A DNA stretch of 64,000 nucleotides from NCBI GenBank assembly GCA_964614915.1, contig CAZTNC010000002.1, positions 1 to 64,000 of the forward strand, read 5' to 3'. Positions 43,090-51,553 of this stretch are shown one piece after another. Positions within the stretch are counted from its first letter, which is position 1. Each line of letters starts with the position of its first letter. A program made the position numbers and the translations under genes. The notes under the pieces were generated by a model, which saw only the letters and a list, made by a program, of their open reading frames with translations, was not told the DNA's origin and ran no database searches. Origin of the DNA: WTFY01 sp964614915 (GTDB taxonomy: Bacteria; Pseudomonadota; Gammaproteobacteria; UBA4575).

Positions 43090-43950
43090 GTGGTTTCTGT
43101 GTCTGTAAAAAACCGCTGGGGCTTTCCTGACCTTGGACTCGGAATCGGACTGCGCACAGTCCATTTCAATCACATCCTCGAACACTGGCCCAAGGTCGAC
43201 TGGTTCGAGATCCTGTCCGAGAATTTCATGGACACCGAAGGAAATCCCGTGCGTGTGCTGGACCAGATTGCAGAACGCTATCCGATAGTCATGCACGGGG
43301 TCTCCATGTCGATTGGCAGCACGGACCCCATCGATTTTGAATACTTCGGAAAGCTGAAGGCCCTGGCCGAACGGGTGAACGCTCACTGGCTGGGGGACCA
43401 TGTATGTTGGACCGGGGTGCATGGAAAAAACGGCCACGACCTCTATCCACTGCCCTACAACGAGGAATCCTTGGCCTTTCTGGTGGACCGGATCCGTACC
43501 GTTCAGGATTTTCTTGAGCGTCCCCTGATCCTGGAGAACCCATCGACCTACATGGCTTTTGCAAACTCCACTATGCCCGAGGAGGAATTCCTGGCCCGCA
43601 TGGCCGAGGAGTCGGATTGCGGACTGCTACTGGACGTCAACAACGTCTACGTCACCTGCCGCAATCATGGGCTGGATTCCAACGCTTACCTGGATGCGAT
43701 CCCGTACGACCGGGTGGTGCAGATTCACTTGGCCGGACATACCGACAAGGGCACGCATTGCATTGATACGCACAACGGCAGAGTCATTGACCCGGTGTGG
43801 GACCTGTATGCCGAGGTGCAGCGCCGTGCCGGAAACCGTGCCACGTTGATTGAGTGGGATGCCGACATCCCTTCGTTTGAAGAGGTCCATGCCGAGGTTT
43901 TGAAGGCGGCGCAATTCCGCCACATGACCGAACTGCGTCATGCCTCGTGA
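43090..43950 (+). CDS. bufB: BufB, DUF692 multinuclear iron oxidative enzyme (MNIO)
   Basis: A 286-residue TIM-barrel enzyme. Metal-ligand motifs are visible in order: FEILSENF, VMHGVSMSIG, WLGDHVCW, LENPSTYM, LLLDVNNVYV, IHLAGH, DTHNGRVID and LIEWDADIP. MNIO enzymes use iron and oxygen to modify cysteines; in bufferins they are proposed to make thiooxazole groups that bind copper. The substrate is almost certainly the precursor encoded 152 bases upstream. The start is GTG, at 43090 or 43099. It overlaps bufC by 11 bases. Confidence 0.92.
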   Translation: MVSVSVKNRWGFPDLGLGIGLRTVHFNHILEHWPKVDWFEILSENFMDTEGNPVRVLDQIAERYPIVMHGVSMSIGSTDPIDFEYFGKLKALAERVNAHWLGDHVCWTGVHGKNGHDLYPLPYNEESLAFLVDRIRTVQDFLERPLILENPSTYMAFANSTMPEEEFLARMAEESDCGLLLDVNNVYVTCRNHGLDSNAYLDAIPYDRVVQIHLAGHTDKGTHCIDTHNGRVIDPVWDLYAEVQRRAGNRATLIEWDADIPSFEEVHAEVLKAAQFRHMTELRHAS

Positions 43951-44794
43951 TGATTCGCGGCTGGAGAGCCTCGAGCAATGGATGTATTCGGTCATCAGCC
44001 ACCCCGAGGGAGCCGAGGCCGGAGTCAAAGCAAGTTCCAAACCAGGCAGCCAAGCAGCACATGACCTGGAACAAACCGTCCTGCCTTCCGATAAGCTGAC
44101 TCCACTGGAGTGCGTGTCGGTTTACGCCGATATGTACTTCTGGCGGTTCATCGACATCATGTCGGAGGAATACCCGACGGTGCAGCACATTCTCGGAAAG
44201 GAGTTATTCAACCAGGTGGTCAGGGATTATATTGCACGCCATCCCTCAACACACTACAACCTCAACCGCCTGAGCATCAAGTTCCCGGATTACCTGCTCA
44301 AGGAAGCCGGGGAGATTCCACATCAGCCTTTCGTGGCTGCAGTTGCCACGGTTGAACGTGTCATGGAGGATGCCTTCGATGACCCGCATCGGGAGAAGAT
44401 CTCCCCGGAAGCGATACAGGGCATCCCGGGGGAGCAATGGCCCGACATCCGGCTGCAGTTCAACCCGGCCCTGTATCTGCTGGAACTGGAGTATCCGGTC
44501 AATGACTACATGACCGCAGTGTATGAAAACCGCCATATGGACATCCCACAGGCCCAGAAGACATTTGCAGTGGTGTATCGCTCAAACTACACGGTCTGGC
44601 GTGAAGATCTCGACTATGAAAGTTACCTGCTTTTATCGCGGCTCAAGGACGGGGAGTCCTTGGGTGAGGCCTTGGAGAACTGCACTCAGCAAGAGGGGGT
44701 TGATGCCGACAAGATCACGGCCAGCCTGGGCGAGTGGTTTCAGCAATGGACAGCCCAGGAATTCTTCTGCGGTCTCGAAATCGATTCTGATTGA
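43940..44794 (+). CDS. bufC: BufC, DUF2063 partner protein
   Basis: A 284-residue protein with the N-terminal DUF2063 domain (about 8-140, with SVYADMYFWRFIDIMSEEYP in its middle) followed by a second domain. DUF2063 proteins accompany DUF692 enzymes and are thought to bind the precursor leader and present it to the enzyme. It overlaps bufB by 11 bases, which implies coupled translation. No transporter or DoxX-like bufD follows, so the operon seems to be bufABC only. Confidence 0.9.
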   Translation: MPRDDSRLESLEQWMYSVISHPEGAEAGVKASSKPGSQAAHDLEQTVLPSDKLTPLECVSVYADMYFWRFIDIMSEEYPTVQHILGKELFNQVVRDYIARHPSTHYNLNRLSIKFPDYLLKEAGEIPHQPFVAAVATVERVMEDAFDDPHREKISPEAIQGIPGEQWPDIRLQFNPALYLLELEYPVNDYMTAVYENRHMDIPQAQKTFAVVYRSNYTVWREDLDYESYLLLSRLKDGESLGEALENCTQQEGVDADKITASLGEWFQQWTAQEFFCGLEIDSD

Positions 44795-44906
44795 CTCCAG
44801 TCTGAGCCTGTAAAAGATCTAAGGACCATAGAATGGTTCAAGCCTGATAGGTGCCAAATTGCAAGCCCACCAGAGGCCAAGCTAGGGCGAGTAAGAGTTC
44901 AGTGTG

Positions 44907-45236
44907 TTATGGGATACAGCGAAAGACGGCAAAAGTCTGCTGCCCACGGTCAACTTTCGACATCGGCACGACAGTGTCACCACCCATATGGATTGCGCTG
45001 TTGCGTGCCAGACGCTGTAGCTGATGTGCAATCGTGGAAGCACTTTTGGGTACGAGACCTAAGTAGTTCTCACCGATACTGACCGTTGCTGCACCATTTT
45101 TCTGGCAGTTTTTTACATCATCGGGGCTCAGCACGCGTGCCTTTTCCCCTTCAATAGTCAGTTCGATGGTTTCACAGGAGGCCAGGACAAATAGGGCTGC
45201 AGTGATCAAGGCTGCAATACGGAGTTTGGAAATCAT
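44907..45236 (-). CDS. DUF4156 family lipoprotein
   Basis: A 109-residue lipoprotein. The signal peptide ends in the lipobox VLASC with Cys 21. The mature part has ARVLSPDDVKNCQKNGAATVS, then LARNSAIHMGGDTVVPM and ends GQQTFAVFRC, the pattern of DUF4156 (YjeI-like) proteins. Two further cysteines could form a disulfide. The function of the family is unknown. It stands alone between the bufferin operon and proS. Confidence 0.8.
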   Translation of the reverse strand: MISKLRIAALITAALFVLASCETIELTIEGEKARVLSPDDVKNCQKNGAATVSIGENYLGLVPKSASTIAHQLQRLARNSAIHMGGDTVVPMSKVDRGQQTFAVFRCIP

Positions 45237-45439
45237 GGCCGGTTCAGTGTGGGTCAGATTGGGTATGCTGCAGATCTGTTATGACCCCGCAAATGGTACA
45301 GGAATATATTTAAAAAATACAGAACTGTTCCTAGATTGCAGTGTCTTGCCGAGCAAGATCGAAGGGAGCTGAAATGGCTTGTCTCAGGCCGAGTTTTTAT
45401 TCTTCGGACATGGACAGGAGCGTCCAGTATTTCCTGGCA

Positions 45440-47167
45440 TCAGGTCTGAGGTGTGCCAATCCGGTCCTGCAGAAATTCCAGGATGTGTTCCCTCGGGATC
45501 TGCCGGGCTTCGGGTTCGTGCCGACTTTTGTACTCGATCTCGTTTTGTTGCAGGCTACGCTCGCTGACTACGATGCGATGGGGGATGCCGATCAACTCAT
45601 GGTCGGCAAACAATAGGCCAGGACGCAAATCCCGGTCATCCAGCAGAACTTCCAGCCCTAGGGCTTCCAGTTCGCGGTACATCTCTTCACTGGTCTTTGC
45701 AACCTGGTCGGATTTACTTGCATTGATGGGGATGATGGAGATACTGAACGGAGCAATCGCCTGTGGCCAGAGGATACCTTGCTCATCAAAATTCTGTTCG
45801 ATGGCCGCCGCAATCACCCTTGTGACCCCGATTCCGTAACAACCCATCGTAACCACCTGTTCACGCCCGTTCTGGTCCAGCACGCAGGCCTTGAGTGCCG
45901 TGCTGTACTTGTCGCCCAACTGGAAGATATGACCGACCTCAACGCCGCGCTTGACGATGACCGTGCCTTTACCGTCCGGACTGGCATCGCCAGTAGCAAT
46001 CTTGCGCAGGTCCCGGCTCTCGTTGCGGCCAAAGTCCGGCAGGTCCCGATCCCAGTTTACCCCCGTGTAATGAAACCCCTCCTCATTGGCTCCGCATACA
46101 AAATTACGAAGGGCGTGAGCGGTATGGTCCATGACGACAGGGCAATTCAGTTCCAGCGGACCGAGTGAGCCTGGCTTACAGCCAAGCTGCGCCTCGATTT
46201 CCGGTTCGCTGGCAAATTCCAGTGGAGTTGCCACACTCTCAAGCTTCTGAGCCTTCACTGCGTTCAGGTCGTGGTCACCGCGAAGCACCAGTGCGACCAG
46301 CGGATCCGACTCCCCTTTCACGATCAGGGTCTTGGCCACCTGATCGGGTTCGACCTTCAAAAATGCGCACACTTCCTCGATGCTGTGACAGTCTGGGGTG
46401 GCTGTTTTCTCGAGCGGTTTTGCAGTATCGGCCTCGGTGTTTTCTACAGGGGCAACCGGGGCAAGCTCCACGTTGGCGGCATAGTCACTTTCCGTTGAGA
46501 ATGCGATGGCATCCTCTCCGGACTCGGCCAGCACGTGAAATTCATGCGATACGTTGCCCCCGATGCTGCCGGTGTCTGCCTCCACGGTTTTGAATTGCAG
46601 GCCGAGGCGGGTGAAGATGCTGACATAGGTGTCGTACATCACTTGATAAGTGGATTCCAGGCTCTCCTTGCCGAGATGGAAGGAATAGGCATCTTTCATG
46701 ATGAATTCTCGCGCTCTCATGACTCCAAAACGCGGGCGGATCTCGTCGCGAAACTTGGTCTGGATCTGGTAATAATTGACCGGCAACTGCCTGTAGCTCC
46801 GGATCTCACGGCGCACCAAATCGGTAATGACCTCCTCATGCGTCGGGCCATAACAGAAGTCCCTGTGATGGCGGTCCTGCATGCGTAGCAACTCAGGCCC
46901 GTACTCGTCCCAGCGTCCGGACTCCTGCCAGAGTTCGGCGGGTTGTATGGAAGGCATCAGCACCTCGATGGCACCCGACTTGTCCATTTCTTCGCGGATC
47001 ACGTTTTCTACCTTGCGCAGGATACGAAGGCCCAGTGGCAGCCACGTATATAGGCCCGAGGCCAGGCGGCGGATCATTCCAGCCCGCAGCATCAGCTGGT
47101 GACTTACGAGTTCCGCATCTGCAGGCGACTCCTTGAGGGTCGACAATGGGAACTGACTTACGCGCAT
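45440..47167 (-). CDS. proS: ProS, prolyl-tRNA synthetase
   Basis: Class II synthetase of 575 residues, prokaryotic type with the editing insertion domain. Motif 2 lies near FRDEIRPRFGVMRAREF, motif 3 near the C-terminal GCYGIGVTRVIAAAIEQ, and the editing domain spans about residues 225-405. The C-terminal anticodon-binding domain includes DDRDLRPGLLFADHELIGIPHR (key residues DDR and GLLFADHELIG). It charges tRNA-Pro. The start ATG at 47167 is followed by RVSQFPLST, as in other ProS proteins. It is divergent from the LysR gene. Confidence 0.96.
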   Translation of the reverse strand: MRVSQFPLSTLKESPADAELVSHQLMLRAGMIRRLASGLYTWLPLGLRILRKVENVIREEMDKSGAIEVLMPSIQPAELWQESGRWDEYGPELLRMQDRHHRDFCYGPTHEEVITDLVRREIRSYRQLPVNYYQIQTKFRDEIRPRFGVMRAREFIMKDAYSFHLGKESLESTYQVMYDTYVSIFTRLGLQFKTVEADTGSIGGNVSHEFHVLAESGEDAIAFSTESDYAANVELAPVAPVENTEADTAKPLEKTATPDCHSIEEVCAFLKVEPDQVAKTLIVKGESDPLVALVLRGDHDLNAVKAQKLESVATPLEFASEPEIEAQLGCKPGSLGPLELNCPVVMDHTAHALRNFVCGANEEGFHYTGVNWDRDLPDFGRNESRDLRKIATGDASPDGKGTVIVKRGVEVGHIFQLGDKYSTALKACVLDQNGREQVVTMGCYGIGVTRVIAAAIEQNFDEQGILWPQAIAPFSISIIPINASKSDQVAKTSEEMYRELEALGLEVLLDDRDLRPGLLFADHELIGIPHRIVVSERSLQQNEIEYKSRHEPEARQIPREHILEFLQDRIGTPQT

Positions 47168-47319
47168 GCCTGTCTGGTGGTTGTGAAGTTCCAGCCCGAA
47201 AGTCCGTTGTTCAAGCCGATGATCATCCGCTTATGGGCAACCGGAAGGAACTGTGTGTCGAGTTCGAGCAATGATACCTGCCAGGATGCATTATATTTTT
47301 TTTATGGGGTATAAAAATC

Positions 47320-47348
47320 ATACACATGCGTACCTAGCATGCGTGTAT
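47320..47348. promoter_or_regulatory. Dyad upstream of the LysR-type gene
   Basis: Arms ATACAC (47320-47325) and GTGTAT (47343-47348) are exact complements. An inner repeat of ATGCGT falls on both sides of the centre. The site lies 44 bases before the LysR start in the 224-base divergent region with proS. LysR proteins usually bind such imperfect dyads near their own gene, so autoregulation is plausible. Confidence 0.35.
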
Positions 47349-47391
47349 ACTACGTTAATCTGCAACCAAAACAAGCTCCAAGGGAGTTGAG

Positions 47392-48300
47392 ATGGCAGAT
47401 CGTCGGCTACAAGTGTTTCACACCGTTGCGAAATTGCTGAGCTTCACCAAGGCCGCAGAAACGCTGCACATGACGCAACCGGCCGTGACCTTCCAGGTGC
47501 GCCAGCTTGAGGAGCATTTCAACACCCGGCTATTCGACCGAACGCACAACCGTGTCACGCTGACCGAGGCCGGGCGCAGGTGCTACGAGTATGCCGAGCA
47601 GATCTTCGAGTTGTACGCGGAGATGGAAAACTTTGTCAAGGAGCTGACTAGCGACGTCAGCGGCACGCTGACCTTGGGTGCCAGCACGACCATCGCCGAG
47701 TACATGCTACCGAGCCTGCTGAGCGGGTTTACCAAGAAATTCCCTGAAATCCAGTTGCGCCTGAAGGTGTCCAACACCGAAGGCATTGTTTCCATGATCG
47801 AGAACAGCATGATCGATCTGGGCATTGTGGAAGGCCCGGTTACCAACAAGAATCTGCTGGTCGAGGTCTGCCGGGTTGACCATCTGGTGGTGATTGTCCC
47901 TCCCGGGCATGAACTCGCCAAGCGTGCCTCCATCTCCATGGAGGAACTCATGCATTTCCCGTTCATTGGACGTGAGGAGGGTTCCGGCACGCGCGATGTG
48001 ATCATGGCCCATATGACCAAGATGGGGCTGGACCGCAACAACCTGAATGTCTGCATGGAACTGGGCAGCCCGGAATCCATCAAGGGTGCGGTCGAGGCTG
48101 GCATGGGAGTGTCGATTGTGTCCGGTGCCACGATTGAGAAAGAACTCAAGCTCAAGGTACTGAACAAGCTCGACCTGGACCCCCAGCTTGAGCGGGAATT
48201 TTCCTTTGTCCGCCAGCGCCAGAAGTTTCGCCTTCGCGCCATGGACGAACTGCTGGACTATGCGCGTGGCTATTGCGGCCCGAAAAAACAGGCGGTATGA
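47392..48300 (+). CDS. LysR-family transcriptional regulator
   Basis: A 302-residue regulator with the winged helix-turn-helix at about residues 4-62 (FTKAAETLHMTQPAVTFQVRQLEE within it) and a periplasmic-binding-like effector domain at about 88-295. The effector domain resembles the CysL and CbbR side of the family, but the effector cannot be named. It lies divergently from proS and 54 bases before a permease gene; these neighbours do not reveal the target. It is unclear whether it controls the nearby accessory units. Confidence 0.88.
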   Translation: MADRRLQVFHTVAKLLSFTKAAETLHMTQPAVTFQVRQLEEHFNTRLFDRTHNRVTLTEAGRRCYEYAEQIFELYAEMENFVKELTSDVSGTLTLGASTTIAEYMLPSLLSGFTKKFPEIQLRLKVSNTEGIVSMIENSMIDLGIVEGPVTNKNLLVEVCRVDHLVVIVPPGHELAKRASISMEELMHFPFIGREEGSGTRDVIMAHMTKMGLDRNNLNVCMELGSPESIKGAVEAGMGVSIVSGATIEKELKLKVLNKLDLDPQLEREFSFVRQRQKFRLRAMDELLDYARGYCGPKKQAV

Positions 48301-48354
48301 GTTCCCGAACGGGCATCTGATGCAGCTGCCCCATCCACAGCATCGAAGCGATCC

Positions 48355-49452
48355 ATGATCGAATACATCAAAAACTGGTACCAGCAGAACTTCTCGAATC
48401 CGCAGATTGTCATTCTGGCACTTTGTCTGATCATCGGATTTGCCAGCGTGCTGTTGTTTGGCGATCTTCTCGCCCCCCTGATCGCCAGCATCGTCATCGC
48501 ATACGTGCTTGATGGGGTCGTGGGACTGCTCCAGCAGGGCAGGATCCCCCGATTCCTGGCGTTACTGCTGGTCTTTCTTGGCTTTATCGCCCTGTTGATT
48601 TTGATTCTGTTCGGGCTGATCCCGAAACTGTCGCAGCAGCTCACCCAGTTTTTTCGAGAACTTCCAGGCATGATCACGCAGGGACAAAGCCTGCTGATGC
48701 AGTTGCCGGACAAATACCCAAGCCTCGCCCAGATCTTCACGGAAGCGCAAATGACAGAGATGATCGACTCGCTGCGCTCGCAACTGATTGCCGTGGGCCA
48801 GAATGTCCTCAGCCAGCCGCTGGAATCCGTGGTGGGCCTGATCACGATCATCGTCTACCTGATCATCGTTCCCCTGCTGGTGTTCTTTTTTCTCAAGGAC
48901 AAGGGCAAGATCCTGGAGTGGGCAGAAAGCTTTCTGCCTTCAAACCGCGAGTTGACGAACGAGGTCTGGGCCGAGGTCAATAAAAAGATAGCGAGCTACA
49001 TCCGCGGCAAGGTGATTGAAATCCTGGTGGTCTGGGTCGCCACCTATGTCACGTTTGCCTTCTTCGGCCTCGACTATGCCATGCTGCTTTCATTCCTGGT
49101 CGGCATCTCCGTGATCATCCCCTACGTGGGGGCAGCCGTGGTGACCGTCCCGGTGGTATTCGTAGCCTACTTTCAATGGGGGCCAAGTGCGCAGTTCGTG
49201 TACGTGTTGCTGGCGTACGCTGCGGTTCAGCTCCTTGACGGCAACGTTCTCGTGCCCCTGCTGTTTTCCGAGATTGTCAATCTGCATCCGGTTGCCATTG
49301 TTGCAGCGGTGCTGATTTTCGGGGGGATCTGGGGGGTCTGGGGCGTGTTTTTCGCTATTCCCCTAGCGACACTTTTCCATGCGGTGATCCGGGCATGGTC
49401 CTCGATCAACCAGGGCTCATGGCAAAAACAGCAATCCCTGTCCGGTGGGTGA
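48355..49452 (+). CDS. AI-2E transporter / PerM family permease
   Basis: A 365-residue integral membrane protein with about seven or eight helices. Family signatures include LAPLIASIVIAYVLDG near residue 40, an amphipathic periplasmic stretch (about 95-150), GLDYAMLLSFLVGISVIIPYVGA near residue 240 (key residues VIIPYVG) and VIRAWS at the C-terminus. Members are linked to autoinducer-2 export, sodium-proton exchange or unknown transport. The substrate here cannot be predicted. It follows the LysR gene in the same direction with a 54-base gap. Confidence 0.85.
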   Translation: MIEYIKNWYQQNFSNPQIVILALCLIIGFASVLLFGDLLAPLIASIVIAYVLDGVVGLLQQGRIPRFLALLLVFLGFIALLILILFGLIPKLSQQLTQFFRELPGMITQGQSLLMQLPDKYPSLAQIFTEAQMTEMIDSLRSQLIAVGQNVLSQPLESVVGLITIIVYLIIVPLLVFFFLKDKGKILEWAESFLPSNRELTNEVWAEVNKKIASYIRGKVIEILVVWVATYVTFAFFGLDYAMLLSFLVGISVIIPYVGAAVVTVPVVFVAYFQWGPSAQFVYVLLAYAAVQLLDGNVLVPLLFSEIVNLHPVAIVAAVLIFGGIWGVWGVFFAIPLATLFHAVIRAWSSINQGSWQKQQSLSGG

Positions 49453-49573
49453 GGTGTATGCCATCATCACGTCGGATCGTCAGCGCATCAGAACCTGTTA
49501 TTTTCTTGTAATGACAGGGTTCGGTCAGTACCATCCAAAGCCTTTCTGATCTGAACTTCATTTGGGGAATCCG

Positions 49574-50449
49574 GTGTTCAAAGGCAGCATGGTCGCAATG
49601 GCTACGCCGATGCATGAAGGTGGCGCAGTCGACTACGACACCCTGGCGGACTATGTCGAATTCCATATCGAGAATGACACGGATGTATTGGTGCCGGCTG
49701 GCACCACAGGCGAGTCCGCAACGCTCGATCATGCCGAGCACTGCGAACTGATTCGATTTGTCGTCAAGCAGGCCCGGGGCCGGGTACCGGTCATTGCCGG
49801 TACGGGTTCGAACTCAACCCATGAGACGATCGAGCTGACGCAGTGCGCCAAGGACGCGGGTGCAGATGCCTGCCTGCTGGTTACCCCCTACTACAACAAG
49901 CCCACCCAGGAGGGGTTGGTCCTGCATTATGAAGCCGTTGCCAAAGCGGTCGCGATTCCGCTGATTCTGTATAATGTGCCCGGGCGCACGGCATGTGACA
50001 TGTCGGCGCAGACAGCGGTCCGACTCTCCAAGGTGGACAACATCATCGGGATCAAGGAGGCGACAGGGGACATCAGTCGTTGCCAGGAGATTCTTGCAGG
50101 CTGCCGAGAAGGGTTTTTGTTGATCAGTGGCGATGATGCCACCGCCATGGAATTCATGCTTTCCGGTGGCAGGGGCGTCATTACCGTGACAGGAAATGTT
50201 GCACCAAGGCTGTTTCATACATTATGCATGGCCTGCCTGGAAGGGGACCGGAGCAAGGCACAGCAGACCAATGCCCGGCTCGAGCGCCTGAACAGCGACC
50301 TGTTTGTGGAATCCAATCCGATCCCGGTAAAGTGGTGCCTGACTGAAATGGGCCTGTTTCCAGCGGGCATACGCCTGCCCATGACTCCGCTGTCGAGTGC
50401 CCACCATGAAACATTGCGTGAAGCCCTGCGGCTGGCAGGCAGTTTATAA
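49574..50449 (+). CDS. dapA: DapA, 4-hydroxy-tetrahydrodipicolinate synthase
   Basis: First enzyme of the lysine and diaminopimelate branch. Counting from the GTG at 49574, the Schiff-base lysine in IGIKEATGD is residue 161, exactly the family number, which supports this start over a TTG 12 bases upstream. PAGTTGESATL near residue 41 and TPYYNKPTQEG near residue 105 are active-site loops. Its product feeds the meso-DAP used by MurE in this window. It is followed by bamC after 10 bases, as in E. coli. Confidence 0.95.
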   Translation: MFKGSMVAMATPMHEGGAVDYDTLADYVEFHIENDTDVLVPAGTTGESATLDHAEHCELIRFVVKQARGRVPVIAGTGSNSTHETIELTQCAKDAGADACLLVTPYYNKPTQEGLVLHYEAVAKAVAIPLILYNVPGRTACDMSAQTAVRLSKVDNIIGIKEATGDISRCQEILAGCREGFLLISGDDATAMEFMLSGGRGVITVTGNVAPRLFHTLCMACLEGDRSKAQQTNARLERLNSDLFVESNPIPVKWCLTEMGLFPAGIRLPMTPLSSAHHETLREALRLAGSL

Positions 50450-50459
50450 ACATGACCGG

Positions 50460-51539
50460 ATGACCACTATGTGCAAGTATCTATTTTCCGTACGATTTGT
50501 ATTCGCGGTGGCCCTGTTGCCCCTGGCGCTAGGTGGCTGCGGTTTTCTGAAGACAGGGGATCAGGATTATTCGGGCAGCGCCTCGACAAAACCGCTTGAG
50601 GCACCGCCCGACCTCGTGACTCCGGATTGGGAAGACAGCCTGAGGATTCCGAAAACGGCAAGTGACAGGGTCAGCGCCCTGCAGACACAGATACCGGCAG
50701 TGGGTGCCAGCGTGCTCCCCGAGTTTCTCGAAATGCGCGTGCGCCAGGAGGGCCCGACGCGCTGGCTTGAAGTGGACACCGATCCGGTCACACTGTGGCC
50801 GCTGCTGCGCATGTTCTGGCAGGAGGAAGGTTTCAGAATCGCCGAAGACGAACCGATACTGGGCTACATGGAAACACACTGGGCCCAAAACCTGGACCGT
50901 CTCCGCGATGCGTCATCCAACCGGGAGGGGATAGACGCGGTCACGGAGAAGTTCCGGATGCGTCTTGAGCGCCAACCCAATGCGGTGACCAACCTCTACC
51001 TGACGCGCCGTGGCCTGGAGGTGGCAGCGGTCAATGCAGATGACCAGATTCTGTGGAAACCGCAACCCCCGAACCCTGAACGCGAAGCGGAGATGACGGT
51101 TAGGCTGATGGAGTTTCTGGGCACTTCAAAAGAAGAGGCCGCACTCAAGTTTGCGAGCCCGGGTTCCCGTGCCCTGTACCTGGACATCCGGGACATCGAA
51201 GGAATCCCGGTGCTGATGGTTGGCGATGTTTTCCCGCGGGTCTGGCGCAGGACAGGTGTGGCCCTGGATCGCTCAGGCCTGGTTATCGAGGATCACAATC
51301 GCGACAAGGGAATTTACTTTGTTTCCATGGAGCCGGACCCGGTCTCCTCGGAGACGGGTGTACGGGACGGCAATGCCGCAGCGGTGCACTACCAGATACA
51401 CCTGCTCGGCAAGGGCAAGCAGACGCTGATCACGGCCCACAGGGACGGTCAAGAGCAGGTGGTAATCCCGGCAGAAACCGCCAGGAAAGTGCTGCGCAGA
51501 ATTATCTCTGCCTATCCGGGCCACTTCCCGCGCGCGTAG
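50460..51539 (+). CDS. bamC: BamC, outer-membrane assembly lipoprotein
   Basis: A 359-residue lipoprotein with the lipobox LGGC (Cys 27 from the ATG at 50460). An unstructured N-terminal stretch, including KPLEAPPDLVTPDWE, is the region that binds BamD; two helix-grip domains follow (about residues 90-210 and 235-345). It is an accessory Bam-complex subunit. The dapA-bamC pair is conserved in gammaproteobacteria. It faces dxs convergently with a 14-base gap. Confidence 0.92.
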   Translation: MTTMCKYLFSVRFVFAVALLPLALGGCGFLKTGDQDYSGSASTKPLEAPPDLVTPDWEDSLRIPKTASDRVSALQTQIPAVGASVLPEFLEMRVRQEGPTRWLEVDTDPVTLWPLLRMFWQEEGFRIAEDEPILGYMETHWAQNLDRLRDASSNREGIDAVTEKFRMRLERQPNAVTNLYLTRRGLEVAAVNADDQILWKPQPPNPEREAEMTVRLMEFLGTSKEEAALKFASPGSRALYLDIRDIEGIPVLMVGDVFPRVWRRTGVALDRSGLVIEDHNRDKGIYFVSMEPDPVSSETGVRDGNAAAVHYQIHLLGKGKQTLITAHRDGQEQVVIPAETARKVLRRIISAYPGHFPRA

Positions 51540-51553
51540 CCGCAGGATTTATT

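Noticed and set aside
34789..44794. Copper monooxygenase (pMMO-like) explanation linking hydroxylase and bufferin
   Set aside because: The hydroxylase has the diiron AlkB/XylM motifs, not pMMO subunits, so the neighbouring copper-binding RiPP operon is not evidence for a copper enzyme.
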